From: Occallatibacter riparius
Lineage (GTDB): Bacteria; Acidobacteriota; Terriglobia; Terriglobales; Acidobacteriaceae
Length of the DNA stretch: 64,000 bases
Direction: 5' to 3'
Assembly (NCBI RefSeq): GCF_025264625.1
Contig: NZ_CP093313.1
Span: 4,774,001 to 4,838,000, forward strand
Shown: positions 1 to 6,920 of the stretch, one piece after another
Layout: each line of letters starts with the position of its first letter
Position numbering within the stretch: the first letter of the stretch is position 1
Made by a program: the position numbers and the translations under genes
The notes under the pieces: generated by a model
Database searches by the model: none
Told to the model about the DNA's origin: nothing
Seen by the model: only the letters and a program-made list of their open reading frames with translations

Positions 1-1
1 A

Positions 2-613
2 ATGCCTCAGACCATGCGCAGGCTCGGCCCCGTGCAGCTATTCACATGGTTGGGACTGTTCTGCATGTGGCTCTACTTCCCGGTTGCTGTAGCTCGTAAC
101 GTATTCGGCGCAGAAGACCCCAGCTCCCCGCTTTACAAGGAGGGAGTGGAATGGGGTGGCATCTGCTTTGCCCTCTATTCCGCCGTCTGCTTCGGCTTCT
201 CGTTCATATTGCCAATCCTGGCTCGGAAGCTCGGACGCAAATCTACGCACATCCTCTGCCTGGTCTGCGGCGCCGCCGGCCTCTCGTCAGTGGCCGTGAT
301 CCACGACAAATACCTTCTCCTGCTCACTATGGTCGGAGTCGGTATCGCTTGGGCCAGCACCCTGTCGATGCCCTATGCTCTGCTCGCCGCCTCTCTGCCG
401 CCGCAGCGAACCGGCGTCTACATGGGGATATTCAATTTCTTCATCGTGACGCCGGAGATTCTCGCGTCTCTCTTCTTCGGATGGCTGATGCTCCACCTTC
501 TCAACAACAACCGGATCCTCGCAGTCATTGCGGGTGGCGGGTTCATGCTTGTCGCTGCAGTACTCATGCTCCGCGTAAACGATCCGCGAATCCTTAGTGT
601 GGAGGACGTCTAG
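2..613 (+). CDS. MFS transporter, C-terminal part (SLC45/sugar symporter-like), cut by window start
   Basis: Only the last ~203 residues are visible and the frame is open to the window edge, so the ATG at base 2 is probably internal. About six hydrophobic segments are seen (near residues 10-30, 50-72, 82-100, 105-130, 138-165 and 172-192). The loop ARKLGRKSTH resembles the MFS motif A, and the stretch GIFNFFIVTPEIL resembles the sugar/proton symporters of the SLC45-like branch. Role inferred: uptake of a disaccharide or other sugar across the inner membrane. The substrate cannot be read from this fragment. Confidence 0.75.
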   Translation: MPQTMRRLGPVQLFTWLGLFCMWLYFPVAVARNVFGAEDPSSPLYKEGVEWGGICFALYSAVCFGFSFILPILARKLGRKSTHILCLVCGAAGLSSVAVIHDKYLLLLTMVGVGIAWASTLSMPYALLAASLPPQRTGVYMGIFNFFIVTPEILASLFFGWLMLHLLNNNRILAVIAGGGFMLVAAVLMLRVNDPRILSVEDV

Positions 614-707
614 AGCAGACTAAGATTCTCACCATTGGCAGGCCGGCGCCCATCCTTGACGCCATCTTCTCGCATCACGGATGGGCAACCTTCGACCGAA
701 ATCTCAC

Positions 708-1448
708 CTACGCCGCAAATCCACCATCAATCAGCAACGAAGCGCCCGTAATGTATCCGGCCTCCGGACCCGCCAGGTACGCCGTCATCGCCGCAATCTC
801 ATCCGCATGTGCGTAGCGTTTCATTGCCAACAAGCCAAGCATGACTTCTGCAAAAGCCCCGCTCGCCGGATTCGCCTCCGTATCCACCGGCCCCGGCTGA
901 ATATTGTTCACCGTGATCTTCCGCTCGCCCAAATCGCGCGCCAGCCCCTTCGTAAAGCTCGCCACCGCTCCCTTCGTCAGCGCGTAAATCGATCCGCCCT
1001 GGAACGGCATCCTCTCGCTGTTCACTGACCCGATCGTGATGATCCGCCCACCGTCCGGCATATGCCGCAACGCCTCCTGGACCGCCGTAAAAACACTCTT
1101 CACATTGATTGAGAGCGCCCTCTCGAAATCATCTGCCGGATAGTCAGCGATCGTTCCCAGCGCTAGAACGCCCGCGTTGTTGACCAGAATGTCAATCTTC
1201 CCAAACTCCTTCGCCGCCTTCTGCACCGCCTCCCGCACAGCCGCTTGGTCCGCCGCATCCGCCTTGATCGCAATCGCCTTGCCGCCGTCCTTTACGATCC
1301 CGTCCACAACCGCCTGCGCCCGATCTGGTGAAGAACTATACGTGATCGCGACCGCGGCCCCTTCTTTCGCCAGTCGCTTCGCAATGGCCGCGCCAATTCC
1401 GCGCGACGCCCCCGTAACAATCGCCGACTTTCCCGCCAGTGTCGCCAT
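708..1448 (-). CDS. SDR family oxidoreductase (3-oxoacyl-ACP reductase-like)
   Basis: A 246-residue classical short-chain dehydrogenase. The Rossmann motif TGASRGIG is near the N terminus, NNAG is in the middle, and the catalytic Ser / YxxxK set is visible as GSVNS...YALTKG. It ends in the usual IDGG-type tail. The reaction would be NAD(P)H-dependent reduction or oxidation of a carbonyl/alcohol; the substrate is unknown. The start at 1448 is chosen because a GGAGG lies 8 bases upstream; an ATG at 1454 and a longer frame to 1520 are less well placed. It is divergent from coaBC with ~180 bp between them. Confidence 0.88.
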   Translation of the reverse strand: MATLAGKSAIVTGASRGIGAAIAKRLAKEGAAVAITYSSSPDRAQAVVDGIVKDGGKAIAIKADAADQAAVREAVQKAAKEFGKIDILVNNAGVLALGTIADYPADDFERALSINVKSVFTAVQEALRHMPDGGRIITIGSVNSERMPFQGGSIYALTKGAVASFTKGLARDLGERKITVNNIQPGPVDTEANPASGAFAEVMLGLLAMKRYAHADEIAAMTAYLAGPEAGYITGASLLIDGGFAA

Positions 1449-1632
1449 TCTCATCTCCTCCAACTCGTCTCTTATTTCTGGAGCCACCCGTAAAGCAATA
1501 TCGATTCCGCTTATTCTCAAGCCTGAGTTTCAGTTACGTTGTGGAATTCTTGCGAATTGTTGGTGGCCAGATCGCATTTAAGCGCTGACTTGCTCTCTCG
1601 CTGCCGCGCCAACTCGCTGCTAGAATTCAGCT

Positions 1633-2925
1633 ATGCGCGTAACCGTTGGCGTCTCAGGAGGCATCGCTGCCTACAAGGCCGCAGAGCTGGTCCGCGAACT
1701 GCAGCGTCAGGCTCTTGAAGTTCACGTAGTGATGACAGAAGCTGCCTGCAAGTTCGTGCAGCCGCTCACCTTCGCTGCACTCAGCGGGCACAAGGTCATC
1801 ACCGGCCTGTGGGACGACTCCGACTCCGCTCAGGGTTCCTACGAATCCTCCATCGAGCACATCGGCGAAGCTCAGTGGGCCGACGCCCTCGTCGTCGCCC
1901 CCGCTACCGCCGACACCCTCGCCAAATTCGCCCACGGCATCGCCGATAATTTCCTCACCACCATGTACCTCGCCACCAAGGCACCGGTCCTCGTCGCTCC
2001 CGCCATGAACGTCAATATGTGGGAGCACCCGGCCACTCAGGCAAATCTCCATATCCTTCGAGAGCGCGGCGTCAGAGTCATCGACCCCGGCACTGGCGAC
2101 CTCGCTTGCGGCATGGTCGGCGCCGGCCGCATGGCCGAGCCCGCCGCCATCGCGGAAGCCGTCCTCAACATCCTGGGCCCTCGCCACGACCTCGCCGGCG
2201 AGACCATCCTCGTCACCGCCGGAGGCACCCGCGAAGCCCTCGACCCAGTCCGCTTCATTGGCAACCGCTCCAGCGGCAAAATGGGTTACGCCATCGCTGA
2301 AGCCGCCCAATCTCGCGGAGCGAAAGTCGTCCTCATCAGCGGCCCCTCCGCGCTCTACCCCCCCTCCCACGTTGAGCTTGTGAAGGTCACGACCGCTGAC
2401 CAGATGCGCAACGCCGTCCTCGAGCACCTCAACGATGCCAGCATCGTCATCAAGGCCGCCGCCGTCGCCGACTACCGCCCTGTCGTCGTTTCCGATCAGA
2501 AGCTCAAGCGCACGGGCCCCATGACCATCGAGCTCGCGCCCACTGAGGACATCCTCGCGGAAGTCGCGCGACGCCGTCGTCCCGGCCAGCTCATCATCGG
2601 CTTCGCCGCCGAAACCGAAAACCGTGTTGAAAACGGGCGCGCCAAGCTCCTCCGCAAGGGTGCCGACGCCATCGTCATTAACGACGTCTCCGGCGACCGC
2701 ACCGGCATCGACTCCGACCTGAACGCGGCCACCTTCCTTACCCCCTCCACCTCCATCGAGATGCCCGTCATGACCAAGCGCCGCCTGGCCGACCGCATCC
2801 TCGACGAAACCCTGCTCCTCCGTCGCCCCAAGCCGCTTGTTGTCGAAGTCGAAGGAGTGAACCCGCAGGACAAGGTCCTCCAGCAGTCCCTCACACCCGC
2901 TCGTCGCCCCGTCATCGTGGAGTAG
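1633..2925 (+). CDS. coaBC: Bifunctional phosphopantothenoylcysteine decarboxylase / phosphopantothenate-cysteine ligase
   Basis: A 430-residue CoaBC, usual length. The N-terminal flavoprotein half (CoaC) shows the SGGIAAYKA nucleotide-binding start, a catalytic-type His in SIEHIGEAQWAD, the PAMNVNMW motif and the CGMVGAGRMAEP clamp with its active-site Cys. The C-terminal half (CoaB) shows VTAGGTREALDPVRFIGN, AAAVADYRP and IGFAAET. It joins cysteine to 4'-phosphopantothenate and decarboxylates the product in coenzyme A synthesis, in the cytosol. The uracil-DNA glycosylase gene starts 3 bp after the stop, so the two are probably co-transcribed. Confidence 0.97.
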   Translation: MRVTVGVSGGIAAYKAAELVRELQRQALEVHVVMTEAACKFVQPLTFAALSGHKVITGLWDDSDSAQGSYESSIEHIGEAQWADALVVAPATADTLAKFAHGIADNFLTTMYLATKAPVLVAPAMNVNMWEHPATQANLHILRERGVRVIDPGTGDLACGMVGAGRMAEPAAIAEAVLNILGPRHDLAGETILVTAGGTREALDPVRFIGNRSSGKMGYAIAEAAQSRGAKVVLISGPSALYPPSHVELVKVTTADQMRNAVLEHLNDASIVIKAAAVADYRPVVVSDQKLKRTGPMTIELAPTEDILAEVARRRRPGQLIIGFAAETENRVENGRAKLLRKGADAIVINDVSGDRTGIDSDLNAATFLTPSTSIEMPVMTKRRLADRILDETLLLRRPKPLVVEVEGVNPQDKVLQQSLTPARRPVIVE

Positions 2926-2928
2926 CCG

Positions 2929-3840
2929 GTGCCCGCCCTCGATCCCGCAACCCAGCAGGCCCTCGCCGCGCGCCTCCGCTTCTACCGCGACCTCGGCCTC
3001 ACCGACTTCTACCGCCGCCCCCTCGACCCTGCGCTTCTGGAATCACTCGCATCCGAGCCCACAGCTCCGGGTGCCCCCGGTCCCTCGCACTTGGGGACCG
3101 GGGACTCTCCAACCCAGCCCGAACCTTCCCGTGCCCCATCCTTACCGGCAGCTTCATCGCCGGAAAGGGTGGGAGACCACGAACCCCACCCCATCGATGT
3201 TCAGGAGTCCGACATCCCGCCCCGCAAGCCCATCGCCGCCCCGCCCGCCGTCGCTCCCGCGGTCACCGACCCCGCCGAAGCCCTTCGCATAATCCGCGAC
3301 GAAATCGGTGACTGCACCCGCTGCGGGCTCCACAAGGGTCGCAACAAGCTCGTCTTCGGCGACGGCTCTCCCACGGCACGCCTCATGTTCGTAGGTGAAG
3401 GCCCAGGAGCCGATGAAGACGCACAAGGCCTCCCCTTCGTCGGCAAAGCCGGTCAGCTCCTCAACAACATGATCACGGCCATGGGGCTCAAGCGCGAAGA
3501 CGTCTACATCGCCAACGTGGTCAAGTGCCGGCCCCCGCAGAACCGCACCCCCGAGCCCGACGAAGCCAACACCTGCTCCCCGTTCCTCTTCCAGCAGATC
3601 GACGCCATCCGCCCCGAAGTCATCGTTGCCCTCGGCGCCACCGCCGCGACGTATCTGCTCGGCCAGCGCCAGCCTCTCGCCGGTCTCCGCGGACGCGTCC
3701 ACACCTGGCGCGGCAGCAAGCTCATCGTGACCTACCACCCCGCCTTCCTGCTCCGCGACCCGCGCCAGAAGAAGGAGGCCTGGGCCGATCTCCAGATCGC
3801 CATGCGCGAACTAGGCCTGAAAGTAGCAGGTAAATCCTGA
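2929..3840 (+). CDS. Family 4 uracil-DNA glycosylase with long repeat-derived N-terminal linker
   Basis: A GTG start 3 bp after coaBC. The catalytic part (residues ~120-300) has the family-4 features: motif GEGPG, motif HPAFLLR and four Fe-S cysteines at C129, C132, C200 and C216. The enzyme removes uracil from DNA at the start of base excision repair. At 303 residues it is ~100 longer than the usual core. The extra part (residues ~45-115) is a Pro/Ser/Ala-rich linker, and its DNA is made largely of two hairpin repeats (3077-3101 and 3131-3186), the second shared with intergenic sites elsewhere in the window. The first ~40 residues resemble the N-terminal helix often found in these proteins. 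Confidence 0.93.
   Translation: MPALDPATQQALAARLRFYRDLGLTDFYRRPLDPALLESLASEPTAPGAPGPSHLGTGDSPTQPEPSRAPSLPAASSPERVGDHEPHPIDVQESDIPPRKPIAAPPAVAPAVTDPAEALRIIRDEIGDCTRCGLHKGRNKLVFGDGSPTARLMFVGEGPGADEDAQGLPFVGKAGQLLNNMITAMGLKREDVYIANVVKCRPPQNRTPEPDEANTCSPFLFQQIDAIRPEVIVALGATAATYLLGQRQPLAGLRGRVHTWRGSKLIVTYHPAFLLRDPRQKKEAWADLQIAMRELGLKVAGKS
3077..3101 (+). repeat. Hairpin repeat within the UDG linker
   Basis: CCGGTCCC and GGGGACCGG are inverted around TCGCACTT. It lies in frame inside the uracil-DNA glycosylase linker and is directly followed by the palindromic repeat at 3131-3186. Confidence 0.55.
3131..3186 (+). repeat. Palindromic repeat, copy A (inside the uracil-DNA glycosylase CDS)
   Basis: The left flank GTGCCCCAT and right flank GGGTGGGA..CCACGAACC match intergenic copies at 14212-14263 and 36809-36859. 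The stem arms CATCCTTACCGGC and GCCGGAAAGGGTG pair with one mismatch and one T.G wobble. It encodes residues ~68-86 of the glycosylase. Confidence 0.75.
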
Positions 3841-3846
3841 AGCTCT

Positions 3847-5433
3847 CTACCTCTTCCACGCCGTCAGGAAATCCCTGATCGCCTTCTCGCTGTATCCGGT
3901 ATTCCCGCTCTCCAGCGTGTTCGTGTCCACCGACTTCAGCAGCTTCCCGTCACCATCCAGAACAAAGATCCATGGGTAACCCGGAATCGCCGGATATTGC
4001 GATAGAAACGCCACGTTTTCGTTATTCCCGCTGAAGTTCACTTTCAGCAGCACGAACTCTGCATCGCGAGCCGACCGCACATCGGCATGCTCCAGAAAGA
4101 ACTTGTCCAGGATCTTGCACCACGAGCACCAGTCGCCGCCCACTTCCATCAGAATGCGCTTGTGGCCAGCCGCGGCCTGCGCCTGCGCCGCCGCCAGATC
4201 CTTTGCTGGATCGCGCTTTGGGTCGTACGCGCTTGAAAAATCCTCTGGCGCAGTCAACACCGCCTTCGGCTTTGGCCTGTCGTACGACGGCACAAACGGC
4301 TTGCCATCGATCGGGTAAAACACTGTCTGCGCCACTTCAACCGGTTGCCCGTCCACATGGTATGGCTTGTACTTCCACTTGTTGATCGCGTTCTCCAGCG
4401 CATCACCAAGCTGCGTTGAGAACACCGCCAACTGCCCACGCTGCACCTTCACGCTGCCATCTTTCAGAATAACGATGGGCACCGGTATAGCACCGCGATA
4501 AGGAAAGGTGGGGGCCATCCCCAGCGACGCTGCCACCTCATACACCGACTCCGGCTTCGGCATTCCCGACTCCACCACGTAAGGCTCCGGTACGGCACCC
4601 ACCGGCGGCTTCACCTCTGCCTCACTTCCCGCCGGCAGCGCCTCCAGAGCCGACACCTTCATCTCTGCCAGTAGTCTTCCTTGCTGAATCACTTTGACGT
4701 TTCGCGCCACCGCCTTGCCCTGAAACATCTGCACATCGTCGAACTGAACCGTCGTATCCCCCGCCACCGTCAGCCGTAGATGCAGATCCGTGTCGAAGCA
4801 CGTCGTCGCGAAAATGAAGTCCGGCTCATCCGTGTACCGCGCGCCGTCCACTACCGACGCGCAGTTCAGGGTCACCCCCTCGGTGGTCGTGCGCACTGCC
4901 TTCATCTCGTAATCAGGCTTGACGTTCGCTGCCTGATACAACGGCTCGATCACCGGACGCGTCACCCGTAGCAGTAGGAAGTGATAGCCCTGCGGACGCA
5001 TGCCGCGCTTTGAAGTGAATCGCTCGGTGCGCGAAGTGCTCCACTCGGTGCCCGTGGCGCCTTCATCGGAACTGGTGTAGGTCCGCCGCCATTGGTAGGG
5101 CCCCGCGTGCCACTCCTCGACGCTCCCGCTCACCAGCTTGGGGCTAGGATCATTGCGCATCTGGTAGTCGATCTTGATATGCCACGGCGCAAGATTCTCG
5201 TCGGCGAGGGCATTCGTCTTCAGCCCCGCCTGCAGCAGCCTGTGCGCCAGCCCGTTCAGCTTCGCATTCGTCGGCGGCAGGTGGGCGTCAGGCCCCGTTG
5301 TTGTTGTCGGCGTATTCGATCCGGCGGCCGCGCCGCCATTCGGTCCTGAAGCAGTCTGTGCGACCACAACTCCAGTTGGTAGAAGAACGCAGAGAATCCC
5401 CCGCAGCAAAGCAGAAGTAAATCCAGCGCACAT
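3847..5433 (-). CDS. Secreted protein with TonB C-terminal-like and thioredoxin-like domains
   Basis: A 528-residue exported protein of unknown role. After a signal peptide (MCAGFTSALLRGILCVLLP...VVAQ) comes a ~230-residue domain not recognised. Then there is a TonB-C-like domain (about residues 280-385; IPVPIVILKDGSVKV...INKWKYKPYHVDGQPV) and a C-terminal thioredoxin-like domain with the dithiol motif GGDWCSWCK, ending at the C terminus. Known thioredoxin folds with CxxC act in disulfide exchange, so a periplasmic redox role is inferred. Start 5433 is chosen because AAGGGG lies just upstream; an in-frame ATG at 5463 would add 10 residues. It converges with the glycosylase gene with 6 bp between stops. 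Confidence 0.75.
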   Translation of the reverse strand: MCAGFTSALLRGILCVLLPTGVVVAQTASGPNGGAAAGSNTPTTTTGPDAHLPPTNAKLNGLAHRLLQAGLKTNALADENLAPWHIKIDYQMRNDPSPKLVSGSVEEWHAGPYQWRRTYTSSDEGATGTEWSTSRTERFTSKRGMRPQGYHFLLLRVTRPVIEPLYQAANVKPDYEMKAVRTTTEGVTLNCASVVDGARYTDEPDFIFATTCFDTDLHLRLTVAGDTTVQFDDVQMFQGKAVARNVKVIQQGRLLAEMKVSALEALPAGSEAEVKPPVGAVPEPYVVESGMPKPESVYEVAASLGMAPTFPYRGAIPVPIVILKDGSVKVQRGQLAVFSTQLGDALENAINKWKYKPYHVDGQPVEVAQTVFYPIDGKPFVPSYDRPKPKAVLTAPEDFSSAYDPKRDPAKDLAAAQAQAAAGHKRILMEVGGDWCSWCKILDKFFLEHADVRSARDAEFVLLKVNFSGNNENVAFLSQYPAIPGYPWIFVLDGDGKLLKSVDTNTLESGNTGYSEKAIRDFLTAWKR

Positions 5434-5504
5434 GAAAGGCCCCTTTGATTGTTTGCGGGCCATTGTTTCACGTTCGGCTCATGCTGGAAAGTGCACAGGC
5501 CACC

Positions 5505-5885
5505 TCAACGCCGCGCTACAATCCGCGACGCAATCAGCAGCGGCACAATCGCCAGCCACGATGCCACCGGCACCGCGAGAAACGCAAATGTGGTGTGGCG
5601 GCCTGGTCCGCTCATCGCTGCCGCTCCATAGATCCCCAGCGAGCAGACCATGATCACCAGCGCCGAGCCGCGCATCGAGTTCGCAATCCCCGTCGGCACT
5701 CGCTCCGCGCTTCGTTCCGCAAGCAACAGACCCGCGAACGGCGACAGCACCCACACCGCGAACAATGCCCTCAGCAACACGGATGCATTATGCCGGCCCG
5801 CATACACCGTGAAGCACAGCGAACCAACGGCGCCGACCCACAATCCTGCGCGCACCATCGCGCGCAATGTTTCGCCGGCCTTCAT
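5505..5885 (-). CDS. Small four-helix membrane protein of unknown function
   Basis: 126 residues with four hydrophobic segments (about 12-30, 37-55, 72-90 and 98-120) and a basic C terminus (RIVARR). No family recognised. Its ATG overlaps the stop of the upstream ROK kinase gene by 4 bp (ATGA), which suggests translational coupling in one operon. Confidence 0.65.
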   Translation of the reverse strand: MKAGETLRAMVRAGLWVGAVGSLCFTVYAGRHNASVLLRALFAVWVLSPFAGLLLAERSAERVPTGIANSMRGSALVIMVCSLGIYGAAAMSGPGRHTTFAFLAVPVASWLAIVPLLIASRIVARR

Positions 5886-6667
5886 CGAGCGTTTCGGCGA
5901 GTTGCATGCTCGCTCAGCGTGTCATCCCGCCACAGCGCCACTCCGCCCAGCAGGCCGGTCTCATTCGACACCACCGTCACATCGTCCGGCAGCTTGAACT
6001 CGATCTTCTTCGTGTTCCCGCCGCCCAGGTAGAGACGATCCCAATTGAACGTATTCCGCAACTGATCGATCATCTCCAGCACGTACTTGTTCCAGCGCTT
6101 CTTGCCGTACTTGTCCAGCCCGCGCCGCCCAATGTAGTCCTCGTACGTGAACTTCTTCCACGGATGATGCCCCAACTCCATCGCCACCAGCCGCCCGGAC
6201 GTATACACGGCATTTCCCATGCCCGTCCCCAGCGTGATGACCATCTCGATCCCATCGCCCTTGATCGCACCATAGCCCTGGATCGCTGCGTCGTTCGCCA
6301 CGCGCACCGGCTTCTTCCAGCGCTTTTCCAACTCGAGCTGCAAATGGAATCCACTCCACGTGGGGTGCAGGTTGAATGCGCTCATCGTCACCCCGCGCTT
6401 CACCACGCCAGGAAATCCCACCGACACGCGATCGAAGTTCGGCAGCAACTCCCGCAGCTTGTCGAGCTCCTTCATTACCGCGTTCGCCGTTGGAATCGCC
6501 GGCGTCGGTATGCGCTCCCGCTCACTCACCGGGTTTCCGGCCGCGTCCAGCAGCATGGCCTTCAATCCCGATCCGCCAATGTCGATTGCCAGGGTGATTG
6601 GTCCGAGAGATTTCGTCGAGAGTGCCTGCGAGGCAGCAGTGGGCTTGGCCGAAGCTTTAGGTTTCAT
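5882..6667 (-). CDS. ROK family sugar kinase, polyphosphate glucokinase-like
   Basis: A 261-residue ROK/ASKHA kinase. The phosphate-1 motif DIGGSGLKAM, the VSVGFPGVV segment, the catalytic-type ND in RVANDAAIQGYGA and the phosphate-2 motif TLGTGMGNA are all visible. Together with ELGHHPW and the RRGLDKYGKKRWNKY segment the layout is closest to polyphosphate glucokinases, which phosphorylate glucose with polyphosphate or ATP. The donor is inferred. The canonical ROK zinc-binding cysteine cluster is absent, as in that branch. Start 6667 (MKPKASAK) is preferred; the open frame extends to 6826 but that part lies in repeat DNA. Confidence 0.82.
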   Translation of the reverse strand: MKPKASAKPTAASQALSTKSLGPITLAIDIGGSGLKAMLLDAAGNPVSERERIPTPAIPTANAVMKELDKLRELLPNFDRVSVGFPGVVKRGVTMSAFNLHPTWSGFHLQLELEKRWKKPVRVANDAAIQGYGAIKGDGIEMVITLGTGMGNAVYTSGRLVAMELGHHPWKKFTYEDYIGRRGLDKYGKKRWNKYVLEMIDQLRNTFNWDRLYLGGGNTKKIEFKLPDDVTVVSNETGLLGGVALWRDDTLSEHATRRNAR

Positions 6668-6754
6668 CACCCGGAATTGTATCGAATGAGGGATAGGGAG
6701 AGGCGAACGAGGGAGAGAAAAGTAATCGCCTTTGCCTTTGTTTTTCTTTCTGTC

Positions 6755-6846
6755 ATTCCCGGAGGGAATCTGCTTTTCGTCTTTCTGATGTTGGAACTCC
6801 GCCCTTGCGGCTTCTTTCTGCCGCAAGGGTGGGAAAGCACGACCGC
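6755..6846 (+). repeat. Intergenic repeats: GTCATTCCC element and palindromic repeat copy B
   Basis: 6755-6783 carries TGTCATTCCC...GGGAATCTGC, seen again at 14288-14313. Next to it, 6801-6846 is copy B of the palindrome family: arms CCTTGCGGC and GCCGCAAGG around TTCTTTCT, then GGTGGGAAAGCACGA. The left flank is diverged (CCGCC instead of GTGCCCCAT). Confidence 0.65.
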
Positions 6847-6920
6847 ATTACGGCCAAGAATGGCGGCGAAGCCGCAGTTGGCCGCACCGCAGGTGCCTAC
6901 TAAACTGGACTTTGCCCTTC

